DNA of 64,000 nt from Scatophagus argus (lineage: Eukaryota; Chordata; Actinopteri; Scatophagidae): positions 12,737,950 through 12,801,949 of the forward strand of contig NC_058502.1 of NCBI RefSeq assembly GCF_020382885.2, written 5' to 3'. The notes under the pieces were generated by a model. It did no database searches. It saw nothing but the letters and a program-made list of their open reading frames with translations, and had not been told where the DNA came from. The position numbers and the translations under genes were made by a program. This document shows, one piece after another, positions 9,412-20,631 of this stretch (position 1 is its first letter; every line of letters starts with the position of its first letter).

Positions 9412-10439
9412 TCACTGATGCCAAAGATCTGGGACTCTCTGTGTCCCCTCTGAGGTCACAACAGGAGAGGACAAGGGAGGGGAGGGATGAACACACTGTT
9501 TACTGTATACATGCAGAATGGTACAAATTGAGACAGTCTTGCATGCTGTAAATGAAGACACTGACTTCTGCCAACTAAGGGAGGACAGCTCAGTAGATTG
9601 ATTCTGTAGGATTACATATTTTGGCTCTTTCAACTCTTTGTCCCGCAGTTTTTGGTCCAGAACTATAAGCTGTCGCAGGAAGCCTCTGTTTGGGAAAATC
9701 CAGCGTTTCTGTTGCACACAGCGTGCAGAAGACAGAAGACTGAGGCGGTGATGTATCATGAGGTAGGCCAGGACCAACGCAGCCGAGCGACTCACACCCA
9801 CAGCACAGTGCACAAAAACCTTTCCTGGAAATCGTAAAGGACACAAACATAAAAAATACAGGCTGCTTCTACGTATGTGTCACCTCTCTGACAGCAGGTG
9901 TGGCAGCTTACGGTACCTCCTGTGGTCAAAGCCTGGTGAATGAACTCAGCAGCAGGGTAGAAGAAAGGTGAAAGGTCAAATGTTGGCAGGTCGTTGGCCG
10001 GGACGCCGTAGTATTTCACTGTGGTTCCATAAAAATCGTCACTGCCCTTACAGCACAGTTTTCCATGTGCTGCATTCAGCACATGAGTGATGCCCAGCTG
10101 CCAAAGCCCAAGCTTGTCATGAGACATAAACCTGACACACATTTCAATTATGCGTAAATAACACTTCATACACATATATGTAAACTTAAATAAGGAACAG
10201 GATACTCACATGTCTCCCAGATACAGGTTCGGCCACACCTCATCACAGTGTCGACAGGAGCGCGGAGCTGAATGTAAAACATCCTCCAGCTCCTGCAGAG
10301 ACGAGATCTTCCAGGTCCCGTCTGAATCCTCTGTCGCACATGAGCACTTCTCCTCTTCTGGGTCTGTGTCGCTGACATTTTTCTGCTCAGACTCTTGTGC
10401 ACCGCGTCTCACCTCAGGGACTCGTTTTCTGTCACTCAT
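9412..10439 (-). CDS. dusp13a: Dual specificity phosphatase 13A (MDSP-like), long C-terminal tail
   Basis: Best match in the array to human MDSP (DUSP13A), a muscle phosphatase. Minus-strand exons are 10439-10210, 10131-9917 and 9824-9412, phases 2 and 1, giving 285 residues. Diagnostic blocks are [59 protein letters not shown] (Cys155, Arg161) and [12 protein letters not shown]. The N-terminus has an acidic, charged extension of about 50 residues. After LDQKLRD the frame stays open for roughly 80 more residues where human MDSP stops within about 7. The last exon is 413 bases against 212-230 in its four sisters. The stop lies only about 220 bases from the start codon of the next phosphatase gene, so the tail overlaps that gene's upstream region. 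Promoter-proximal member of the array. Confidence 0.88.
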
Positions 10440-10779
10440 TTTGAAGTGCGCAGGCTGTAAACTATTCTTTTACTCCCCTAAAACTAAACCACGCCGCTGT
10501 CTGCTGCCTTTGCTGTAGCCACTGCATCCCTCAAAATGTGACTGTCAAAAACAGGTGGTGCAGTTTGGCACAGACCCCTCAGCCAAACTCTCACTCATGG
10601 AAATGTGTTCACAGTTATCTTACTGGTCTAAAAAACACTGCTTATATGCATTGTTGTTAATCAAATTCAAAATACAGACTCCATCTTGAAAGAAAAACAC
10701 TTTTTTTTTAGAGGATCCAAAGGGGTGTAACATGTTCGCAGGTTCCAGTTTTTCCCAGATGAGGCCAGCAGATGTCAGT

Positions 10780-10967
10780 GTGCCTTAAGTAGCAGCCCTG
10801 CAGCAGGCAAGCAGCTCTTCTTTACTGGTGTTGTTCACTTCTGTGTCTTCCTGTTTGGGGTTGCCTGGTTGTCAGCAGCATGTTGGTCATAAGAAAGTCC
10901 AGCGAGTTGAGACGTGCACAGACAGCTCATCCACACCCTGTGACAGCTCAGTGACAGAGGACTTTTG
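10780..10967 (+). other. samd8: Candidate noncoding first exon of samd8
   Basis: A good donor TTTTG|GTAAGAG ends a stretch that is clearly richer in GC than its surroundings, about 350-530 bases upstream of the divergent dusp13a-like start. samd8 coding begins right after an acceptor at 14015, so at least one noncoding upstream exon is required. A second possible donor, CCCAG|GTGAGG, lies at about 11452. The exon start is not determined. Confidence 0.35.
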
Positions 10968-11249
10968 GTAAGAGAGGCAACTGCTGTTTAATTTGGTCTT
11001 TTATAGTAAGTTTGAAACAATTCAGTGTACTTTTTGTGGGTTTGTCTGTTCTCCCTTGAACATGCGCCCGTCTAGTTTTCTGTTTATGTGAGGAAATTTA
11101 GGTTTCAACTTTTCCACATGGGCATAAACATGCGATTTAACTTCTCAGAGTTGATCTCATGCTGAAATGCGGCTATGTGCCATTGCATTGTGACCCTGTG
11201 GTGAACAGACTATGAACTCTTTGTGCTCAAATTGTGTCTCTCTCTGCCT

Positions 11250-11276
11250 CACACACACACACACACACACACACAC
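11250..11276. repeat. (CA)n microsatellite
   Basis: Thirteen CA units in the samd8 upstream intron, likely polymorphic. Confidence 0.9.
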
Positions 11277-11872
11277 TGAAGCTGTGTGTCGCTGCTCACT
11301 GTGACTCAATGTAAGCCAGCCAAACAAGCTGACATGGCGCTTATGAATCCCCAAGCCTCAGGGAGAGAAGCTACAGGAGGCTGCCAGTAAATCTAGAGGC
11401 TTGTTAAAAATAACTTATTTCTCTGTGAGGGGAATGGAGCAGCAGCTTCCCAGGTGAGGCTTCAGACATATCTAAATATTTAACACTGATCAGCTGATAA
11501 GTTGTTGCTGTTCTGTGTGAGTCCCTCGCTGGCAGCCAGGTCTCATATGATTTGCATTATGGATGGTAAACAGCAAACTTTATTTAGTGCGATCATCTTT
11601 GGGAACTTTCATAACCAGCCTAAGCTTATTGACAAAATGTAAAGTTTCCTGCCACTTTTGAAACACGCAGTAATGTGATGTAATATTGGGAGTGACTGTT
11701 AAAGATGTGTAGTAATATAGGACATTTCAATGATCATTTCACTCGGATACACTCATTTAAAGTGTTCCACATAAGTCTGATGATGTTTAATCTGTATGAT
11801 AACATTAAAATTTCTGCTGATGTTTTTGAGCTCATATCACAATCATTTGAACTGATCCTAAACAGGTAATTG

Positions 11873-12350
11873 ATTAGTAGAAAATTGTTGGTTTTTCAAG
11901 TGACATTGGTGAACATTTGACGGTTCCAGCTCCTCAGATGTGAGGATTAGGACTTAACCTGATTATTGTTTTGATACTCAATTAATCTGTTGATTTTTTT
12001 TTATTTCTCCTTTTTCTCGTCTTCCAATGTGATATCTTCAGATTTTTTTGGTTTTGTCTGACCAACAGACCGAAATCAAAAGATGTCCAGTTCATTATAA
12101 TATAAGACTACGAAAAGAGTTTAATCAGTGTTCATACGGTTGCCAATAAATTTTTTGTTCATCTACTGATCAAGTGATCCACTAATCATTTCAGATGTAG
12201 TTGGGATTGGCTGTTTTATATTACAGTAATTTAAATATTTTTGGGTTTTGGACTTTGGTATGGAAAAAAATTTTAAAGCCATCAGCTTGGATTTTATAGA
12301 CCAAACAGATAATTAATTAATTCAGCAAATACTGTTGCACCTCTAAAATT
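11873..12350 (+). repeat. Nested copies of one short interspersed repeat family
   Basis: A forward copy of a high-copy percomorph repeat (the type with AATTAATC-rich ends and a core with TTTTGGGTTTTGGACT) is split into 11873-11949 and 12205-12350. The gap, about 11953-12200, is filled by a copy of the same family in reverse orientation. I recognise the family by its consensus words (GGTTCCAGCT, GATGTGAGGAT, TTTATAGACCAAAC) but cannot name it with certainty. No coding capacity is visible. Confidence 0.6.
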
Positions 12351-13069
12351 GAAGTAGTTCTCAGATCACAGAGTAGATCTGCTTATGAGCATGTATTAAT
12401 ATCTCATCATAGCGATAAAACCTCAATGCTATCTCATGTATGACTTGAGCTGCTTACTTGGACAATTTAAAGTCTGTTGCTGCTGTCCAATCAGCACGTA
12501 TCGCTCACATGCAGCAGTTATCAACAGTAGTCGATGTTGGTTGAGCCTTGCAGACCTTTGGAGCAGCAATGAGTACCGAGCGAGCAGCACTGTGGTCAGC
12601 TTATCACAGGGGCAAAGTATAATAACCAGAAGAACACAGAGCAGTGTTTCATCAGTACCCGAGTCTGACTGTCGGAGAGGAAGTTATTCCCCTTGTTTTG
12701 TGTAAACTCTGGATGGTCACTGACTCACTGTTTTTAATTTTGAAATGACACCGTCATGTGGATCTGTGCATGGTGTCAATGTATACTTACACTGTAAACC
12801 ACCTTTCTTCTGTACACTAACAGACCTGCACTGAGATGATGTAACAGCACTAAGTAGCCTGCAGTATGTAGTGCTGGGTCACAGTGAATAAGAGCACAAA
12901 CAGCCAGCAGATTACCTCTACACTCACTTGTCTGTTTTAGAGAGCATGTTTTAGTATAAACAGTGAGCATTCATTTTTGATCATTTATTATTCTGCCATT
13001 TTATCATACAAAAGTTCATCTTTGTGAGTATTTTCAGCTTTTCAGTATTTTATCATTTAGGAATGTATC

Positions 13070-13525
13070 AATGATCAGTCATTTAGTTCAGAAACTGTGA
13101 AAAATACCCGTCAGTGCCCAAAGGGATGTCTTCAACTTGCACATATTTTGCCCACTCAACAGTCCTGAACCAAACCGTATTTAGTTTGCCTTGACGTGAA
13201 AGAAAATTCTCACATTTGAGAAGGTGGAATGAAATATTTTGCTCGAAAATGCATTACAAAAACTGACTGATTATCAAAACAGTTGCAGATGAATTTGCAC
13301 TTTGACTAATTGGAAAAACTGACTTATCATTTCAACTTTAATATTGTGCTTTTTTAAGTTTTAGACTGTTGGATGAAGAGATCGAGTTAAATCATAGGAG
13401 ACAGCAATGGACAGTTTTCTCGTTTTTGTCTGTTTGTAGACCAAATTATTATCAGTCCTTTGTTTGGAAAATAATTGACAAGACAGTCATTAATGAAAAT
13501 AATCATTAATTGCAGCCTGTTGAAG
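13070..13525 (-). repeat. Further copies of the same interspersed repeat
   Basis: A reverse copy runs from about 13070 to 13340 (CTCACATTTGAGAAG, GATTATCAAAACAGTTGC). A forward tail fragment follows at about 13405-13520, ending AATAATCATTAATTGCAGCC. With the nested pair at 11.9-12.35 kb, the dusp13a-samd8 interval holds at least four fragments of one family. The remainder of 12350-13990 shows no gene that I can support. Confidence 0.55.
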
Positions 13526-14019
13526 AAATAAATGTTTTGTTGATATTTGGTGTCAGAGTATGTTTGGTGGTGTGTGTGTCTGTTTTCCAGACAGATCAGC
13601 TCTAAGTGAGTGAGCTGCTTACAGAACAAATACCAAGCATTTAATCTAAGAGCTGGAATAATTAATCTGTTATCTGACTGACAGAAAATGATAACTATCC
13701 TGATAATGCATCAATTGTGGATTCCCTTTTCAAGCAAAATGTGGTTGTTCCTGCTCTTTCAGTGTGAGGGTTTCTGTTTTACTCTGAATTAGATCAGATT
13801 TTTATCTTTGGGTTTCAGACTTCAGATTAATCAATAATTAAAATACTTAGAAGTCACAGCCTTAGCTCAGTGGCAAACAATAAGACTGAGAACAACAAAG
13901 ACAGTGAATGAAATCAAGAGGTGAAAACACAGGGGAGTGAGGAGTGATACTCAGTTATCAGAAGTTAATTAGTAAGCCCTGCCTGATATAACACTGTGCA
14001 TGTCTGCATCTGCAGTGGC

Positions 14020-16375
14020 ATGGCGCCGTCAGAGGACAGTGTGAGTGCCTGGAGCTGTAAGCAGGTGGCCCAGTGGCTGCAGGAAGAAGGTTTTGGACAG
14101 TATGTGGAATTACTGTGCACCCAGCACCGTCTGGACGGCCTCAGCCTGCTGGCTCTGACTGAGGACGACCTGCGCGGACCTCCGCTGGGCCTCACTGTGC
14201 TCGGAGACATCAAGAGGCTGACCATAGCCCTCCGCCGACTCCAGAGACAGAACCAGGGCCAGCTGGACGAGCTGGGTCTCCAGCCTACAGACAGTCTTCC
14301 TGCCGCTGGGCACTTGCTGGGCACCGCGGGGGTCAAGTGGAGCCGTGACAGAGCCGATGGGAGATATAACGGAGGTGAGCGCTGCTGTAACGGGACTGAG
14401 CTGCGGCTGAGGAGCAGTGATAGGTCTGGATATGGTTTCAGAGCGGGCCTGTGTCACACACACTCCAACGGGAGGTGTAGGCAGCACCTGGCTGGTAGAC
14501 TGGACCCAGAAGTGTGGAAGACGGTCATCAGTGCCTTATATGTGTTTTTTGTGTTTGGATTCACATCTTTTGTAATGGTCATCGTGCACGAACGTGTCCC
14601 AGACATGAGGACATACCCACCACTGCCTGACATATTTCTGGACAGGTATAAGTGCATGTTGTGCAACTACCCAGACTCCATAGTTCATGTAAACATACAC
14701 TCCTATCTAATCTATACACTGATACACATGTTTCTGTACTCTGGCAGTGTTCCCAGAATCCCTTGGGCTTTTGCAATGGCTGAAGCCTGTGGGATCATCC
14801 TTTGTTACATGTTTCTGTTGATCCTGCTTCTTCACAAACACAGGTAGTCCACTGTTACAGCCATCATTGATACACTGTGTTATAATATTTCTTTGTCTTT
14901 ATGCATGTACATTATGAAGTAATAGGGCAAGGAATCAGTGGTGAATGTCTCTATTTCAGGTCCATCCTCTTCAGACGGCTGTGTTCCTTGATGGGAACTG
15001 TATTTTTGCTTCGTTGTTGCACCATGTTTGTCACCTCGCTCTCTGTGCCTGGGCAACACCTCAAATGTGCCAGCAAGGTGGGATGCACACGAGACTATAT
15101 ACAGATTAGATATGGTTTGCCATTTTCAGGTCTGACGTAGGCAGTAATTCTTCTTGCTGTTTTCATTGGCAGTGCTATAGTTTATTCTTGACTTAGCATT
15201 CCCACTGTGATAACTGATAAACAGCTGCTGCTGTGATTCACAGCATGACTGATGGCTGCTGTCTTTTGTTCCCCAGACGTATGGTGATACCTTGGGAAAG
15301 ATACAGAGGGCGCTGGCGATCTGGAGTGGATTTGGGATGACTCTGACAGGTGTCCAAACATGTGGAGATTACATGTTCAGTGGACACACTGTTGTCATCA
15401 CAATGCTCAACTTTTTTGTGACCGAATGTGAGTGTTAACTTTTGTCAGCTAGAAAATTTGTGACTGTACTGTGTGTGTGTGTGTGTGTGTGAGTGTGAGT
15501 GTGTGAGGAAAACACTGACATTATTCTTTGTTTTTCTTCGAAAAAGATCGAAACCGACGGTATGCTCGAAAAGGTTCAATACATTACCGGGGTAAATAGT
15601 GCTTTGGTTGCAGACGATTTTCAGCTGTGGATCAACACATGTTTGGTGTACTAAAGAGTATTTGCAGCAGCATGACTGTGTGTGTTAGACTGCAACAGTG
15701 TGGCTCACTGTTGTGTTTTTAAGGGTTTTTAGACAACAATGAAGCACCATGGGACAGAGATGTAAACTGCATCAGACTTTGGTAACACTACTCAAACAGG
15801 TATAAATAGTGTTTTTGTAGGGGCTACTTTCAGCTGTGGACTGTAACACACATTTGCTATATAAATCAGTTTTTTAACAGCAGGAGGATGCAGATGGGAT
15901 TGATTCAACATGAATTAAAGTGCTGGTGTTCATCTTCCATTTTTATGCTAGATTCAACTTCGGCTACACAAGTAAAACTCTTTAGTAGGAAAAATTCACT
16001 GTCGGTTTTGTTTTCTTATAGTATTTGTTGATAGTATGACAGATGATTTAATCATTCCTTTTAATTGCAGACACTCCACGAACCTGGAATCTGATTCACA
16101 CCATCTCCTGGGTTTTAAACCTCTTTGGTATTTTCTTCATCCTGGCGGCTCACGAGCACTACTCCATCGACGTGTTCATCGCCTTCTACATCACCACCCG
16201 TCTCTTCCTCTACTATCACACTTTAGCCAACACCCGTGCCTACCAGCAGAGCCGGAGGGCACGCATTTGGTTCCCCATGTTCTCCTTCTTTGAGTGCAAT
16301 GTGAACGGACCTGTCCCCAACCAGTATCACTGGCCCTTCAACAAACCTGCCTTCATGAAAACTCTGATTGGATAG
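14020..16375 (+). CDS. samd8: SAM domain-containing sphingomyelin synthase-related protein (SMSr)
   Basis: ER multi-pass enzyme that makes ceramide phosphoethanolamine and senses ceramide. Coding exons are 14020-14645, 14748-14843, 14960-15077, 15277-15427 and 16071-16375, giving 431 residues (human 415). The acceptor ends at 14015 and the ATG follows four bases later. A SAM domain occupies residues about 10-75 ([32 protein letters not shown]). Membrane spans include [17 protein letters not shown] and [18 protein letters not shown]. The lipid phosphatase-type active site is preserved: [12 protein letters not shown], then [13 protein letters not shown] with the second His and the Asp. The C-terminus [14 protein letters not shown] matches human. 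Intron 14646-14747 is short, in frame and free of stops. Identity is very strong. Confidence 0.97.
14646..14747 (+). other. samd8: In-frame, stop-free 102-bp intron of samd8
   Basis: The donor AG|GTATAA and acceptor CTCTGGCAG|TG flank 102 bases, a multiple of three with no stop codon. Removing it restores the conserved [15 protein letters not shown] junction, so it is an intron. If retained it would add 34 residues between two membrane segments. Confidence 0.7.
15471..15505. repeat. (TG)n microsatellite in samd8 intron 4
   Basis: A slightly interrupted GT-rich simple repeat about 45 bases downstream of the exon 4 donor. Confidence 0.9.
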
Positions 16376-17850
16376 TAGAAACCTCAGCAGATGCTAAGTG
16401 CATAGACTGTAATATTAAAGCCTGAATAAGAAACTTGAGATGCTGTCTCTTATCTTTGATTGCTATGAGTTTACTATGTGACAGATCTTTCCCCAGACTG
16501 TCTTCATGTTGTCTGTTGATCTTGCGTTTAAAGGAATAGTTTGACATTGTGGGAAGTATCCAAAAGAAAGATGAGAAGATTGATACCAGTCTCATCTCTG
16601 TCTCTTCAAATATGAAGCTAAAGCCAGCAGCTGGATAGCTTAGCTTAGCATAAAGACTGGCAACAGCTAGCCTGGTCCTGTTTGAAGATTTAAAGTCCAG
16701 CTTTGCCACTAGCACCTCTAAAGCTCACTTGGTAAGAGTGTAAAAATGCCAAGATGGTAGGAAGTCTTGCCAAGCCCAGGCTAGAAATAGTCCCATACAA
16801 GCTTTAGAGGTGTTGGTAGGCAGATTATTTTTAACCTTCAGAGCTAAGCTGGCTTGTCCTCCTGTTGCCAGTGTTTATGCTAAGCTATGCTAACTAACTG
16901 CTGGTAATCAAATCATATTTAGCATACAATCATGAGTGTGGTTTCAATCTTCTCATCTACCTCTTAGCAACATAGTGAATAAGTATATTTTCCATGCTGT
17001 TCAACAATTTATTTGTTCACAGCCAAGTAAACCCAAAAATGGTTTATTATGGGGCCTTAAAGCTGCACATGATTTTTTTTTTATTTTCCTTTTAATGATC
17101 ACTTTCCCCATTCATGTCCTACATTTTAGATGTTTGTGGTTGATTAATGGTTTGTGTTGTTAGAATTTAATGTAGTGTACACGTCACTTTTTAGGGGATC
17201 CTTTTTTCTGACAGTTCACATGATTTGACACCTGCTTTGTAACTACTACCAGAGGAGCAATCATTTCTTTTGATGTGTAACAAGAAAAACACTTCCTGTT
17301 CTCACCTGAAAGAGCTCTGCGTTCATCACATCTTTGTTTCTTTTTCCATTCGCACTTTACAAAGTGAACTAGTTGATAGTTTCACCACTGGGACTGTTAA
17401 GCTCAACCAAATACCTGAACATTTATTGTTGTTAAATGTTACCAGTCAACATGTAGTGTGATTATTTTTCTAATTTCATCCAGTGGTATGATTTTATATA
17501 TTTTTTTTACAGATTGTTAATTATGTAATATGTTTATAGAAAATTTTGTTGAAACTTTATTGTCCACATTTTTGTTAATGTGTTAAAGCACAAAGACTAA
17601 CTTTTGTTTTTAACAGCTGTTGTCAAACAGCCAGATTACAAAGTTTCAAAATTACATTGTTTACTATGTGGTGGTCGATCCAAACTATATGATTTTTAAT
17701 AATTGTTTACAGTTTGTGGTTCTATTTGCAATGCAAGTAATCCATCTCTGCCTTTTGGCTCAGTTTACAGATAGGAAAACAGTTTTTGTATTTCAGACCA
17801 ACAGTTTCCTGGGTTGCTTTTTCATTAAAGTGTTTTTTTTTTTTTTGCAT
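16376..17850 (+). other. samd8: samd8 3' UTR candidate with two possible polyadenylation signals
   Basis: A first ATTAAA lies at 16414-16419, only 40 bases past the stop. A second at 17824-17829 is followed by a long T run and a GT-rich stretch, a strong context. The distal site would give a 1.45 kb 3' UTR that includes the inverted repeat pair at 16529-17008. Confidence 0.4.
16529..17008. repeat. Head-to-head inverted pair of one interspersed repeat family
   Basis: A plus-orientation copy at about 16529-16735 starts AAAGGAATAGTTTGACATT and includes TTAGCTTAGCATAAAGACTGG-type sequence. It is followed after about 64 bases by a minus-orientation copy at about 16800-17008 (TTTAGAGGTGTTGGTAGGC to AATAAGTATATTTTCC). 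The element is a common short repeat of percomorph genomes; I cannot assign its class. The pair could fold into a long imperfect double strand. Confidence 0.7.
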
Positions 17851-18090
17851 TGGTTGAGTGTGGTGGATAAATATTAGAAATCCTGCTTTCTTGTGTCACC
17901 GAGTGTGAAGACCATAGAGGATTTATCACGAACACAAAAATGTCATGATTCAGTGAGGCGTGCCTTTAATATGTGATACCGACTTAACCTGCATATCTGC
18001 TGCTCTTCCCCACCTTAAAACAAACATCTCTTAATAATCACACCACTATTCAATATTATCAATAAAGATTTGCAGGTATGCGCACCTTAA

Positions 18091-18096
18091 TATAAA
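18091..18096 (+). promoter_or_regulatory. TATA box of the microseminoprotein-like gene
   Basis: TATAAA lies 60-65 bases upstream of the start codon and about 30 bases upstream of the inferred transcription start near 18120. The 5' UTR would be about 36 bases. Confidence 0.6.
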
Positions 18097-18155
18097 GGCT
18101 CCATTCAAGAGTTCTCACACACATCAGTTTTCTGTTGACCAGCTCACATCTGAGG

Positions 18156-20117
18156 ATGGTATGTATTTTACACCTTAAATTAGAAAAGCTATGAACATAA
18201 TAGAGCTCAGGGATAAAGAAACTGACTTGGTTTTTGTTGACTAAGCTCTTGAATTATGGTTGAGCTTTTTTAAAAAAATAGATAAATAAATGAAATATAG
18301 AATTAGATATAAGCAAGCATATTCAACTTTTAAGACTGCTGTCAGAGTGTACTTTATAATTTGGCTACTGCGCAGATTAGATCTACTATTTAGTTCAGAT
18401 TTTTGCAAGATACAATTTTAGGTTAACTGCACATTGTTTCTGTTTAATCATTATTATTATTATTCATAGTAGTTTGTTTGGTTGGTAGTATGAAGATAAA
18501 TAAAGTAAAACCAATAACATAGAAGTGGTTCATTAGTAAATAATGTCAATGGTGATTACTTGCTTACATGATGATTAAAATAAATATTGCAGATAAGATG
18601 CAAATAATTTCAAGTTGACCAAATGACTAATCATGCCTGCCTTAAAAAAATCATGGTTTCATACACAGAATGATAAAAAGAGAGAATAGAAGAAAAAGGC
18701 TGTTTTGTATAATACTGGATCTGTGATGATGACGACTTACCAAAAATTACATTCAAAGGGGCAGCAAAGACATGGTTGAAACCTACACATTTCCTTAAAG
18801 CATTTCAGAAATCTTAGAAGGATGTTTTGGATTAACTTGGTTTAGAAGAAGTGCATAAATGTATTGTGGAAACTAGAGAGTTTTCACCTTGTTTACAGAT
18901 GTCTCTTGTTTACTCTTCCAGGCTCCTCTTCACGTGTTTGTTTGTCTGATGGGACTGGTTGCCCTCTGTCAGTCTGACTGCTTCTTCCAAGAGTTAGTGA
19001 ATAAAGATTTAAAAAACCCTCCAAAAGGTGACTCGATATGATTATAAAAGCAGTGCAGTAGCAAATCCAGTGGAGTGGATCTTTCTTGTGCTACGTTTGA
19101 TAGAATTTGGACAAATTTGCATTTATTCCTTCTTCAACTGCATTCCAGTAAAAATTCCTCATTCAGCTGGCTTGTGTTTACTTAACACCTGTCAAGATTT
19201 ATCAAAACCACACCTATGCACACATGAAAACACATGATTAATCACTGCCACAAATCTACCAGAACCTCACAAAAGGGTCAACAGCTCCTGTGATTTTATT
19301 TCTTTACATAGGGTGTGTGGATAGAGACGGAAAGCAGCATGATTTTGGCTCTGAATGGGTAAGAGACTGCATGGAGTGCTCTTGTACGACGGAGGGCTTG
19401 AGCTGCTGTAGCAAGTAAGATTTTCATGCTTTGACTTATTACATCTTTTATTTTTTAAAAAACAATCCTCTCTAATGGTGGGTAAAACCCTGTTTCAATT
19501 TATTTAAGCATGTCCCTTAGCAGCAGTATGACAATTAATTGAACACCTGACACACAGTAGCAGCTGAGACAAACGTCTGAACTGTGGAGAAAGGGTTAAA
19601 TGCTCATGCGTGAGTGGCGTGCTGTGGTGCTACATAGGTTTTGATTTTTATACACAGCTGATTTTGCTTAAAGCATAAACTGAATGTATATACATAATTT
19701 AAAGTATCTCTGTTACAGCTGGGCTAGATTTTAAGGACTATAATGTATGTGTTCCCAGATTGTTGTGGATTGAAGAACACATGATGAACTGATCCTGTTA
19801 TTTCAACACTGTGACTACAAACTGGAATTATAATCTCCAACCCCAATGTTACAAACATTAGTGGATTAACCAGAGGGCTTCAAACTTGTTTAAAAAGAGA
19901 AATAATGTAGAATCTAAATTGTATGTTCTGTGTTTCACCAAATGGACACATCGGTCCTATCATCTTGGAGTAATATGCTTTCTTTTTGTCCGTCAGGATC
20001 CCAGACGCAGACACAGTGGACATTCCTGAGGAGTGTGAGCTGGTTGTGAATAAGCAGGCCTGCTCTGCCAAAGTGGTCCTGAAGTCAGACAAGACAAAAG
20101 AGTGTAGCCCCATCTGA
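18156..20117 (+). CDS. msmb: Beta-microseminoprotein-like secreted protein
   Basis: Small secreted cysteine-rich protein of the PSP94/MSMB family, which in mammals is abundant in prostate and mucosal secretions. Exons are 18156-18158 (the ATG alone, followed at once by GTATGT), 18922-19027, 19312-19414 and 19997-20117, giving 110 residues. A signal peptide (APLHVFVCLMGLVALC) precedes a mature protein with ten cysteines in the family pattern: CFF, GC near DRDGK, DC, EC, SC, SCC, EEC, AC and EC. GSEWVRDCMECSC corresponds to human NSEWQTDNCETCTC. The mature size is close to the human 94 residues. Fish carry several MSMB-like genes, so the exact orthology is open. AATAAA follows at 20237-20242. 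MSMB genes evolve fast, which explains the low overall identity. Confidence 0.88.
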
Positions 20118-20236
20118 CTTCTCTACAAAGTGACATCTACACAACAGTGGACAACTCAAGTCCAAAATAACAATAGAAATGTTATTTGTTTCATGTTTTT
20201 TCAGCTATATGGTGTGTGGACATGCAGTAAATTACC

Positions 20237-20242
20237 AATAAA
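20237..20242 (+). terminator. Polyadenylation signal of the microseminoprotein-like gene
   Basis: Canonical AATAAA 120 bases after the stop codon, followed by a T-rich stretch. Confidence 0.7.
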
Positions 20243-20539
20243 CAAAGACTAATCAACCCTCCTCTTTGCCTTTCTTTGTCATTTTAAATTCCTCTGACAA
20301 TAAAAACCGGACCGGACTTTGTTTCTTCTTGCCTGCTGTGTCTTTGTAACTTAACAGCGGGTGTCATTTTCAGGCTGTAACTGAATAAATCCACCACTGT
20401 GTGACAGCAGAGCTCAGTGCTCAGAGAGTCTTTGGCACCTGAAGGGCTCAAACAGCCTAATAATACTGGGGCTGTCTCTGTCAGAAACTGAAAAGCTATG
20501 AACAGCAAGAACTGCTTGTTGTGATGTTCTGCTCCCTCT

Positions 20540-20631
20540 CCAATTCCCATCTCTGTGTGGACTCACACCTGCTCAGAGCGTCGTTTTCTCTGGCACTTCA
20601 GCATCGCACAGACTCTCATCCGAACCACCAC
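20540..20631 (+). other. npy4r: Candidate noncoding first exon of the npy4r-like gene
   Basis: A GC-rich stretch ends in the donor CCAC|GTGAGT. NPY4R genes have noncoding 5' exons and a single coding exon, so an exon here, 3.2 kb upstream, is plausible. I found no independent evidence. Confidence 0.25.

Noticed and set aside
14646-14747. A samd8 insert that is always coding
   Set aside because: Canonical GT and AG flank it, and removing it gives the exact vertebrate [15 protein letters not shown] sequence, so splicing is the main form.
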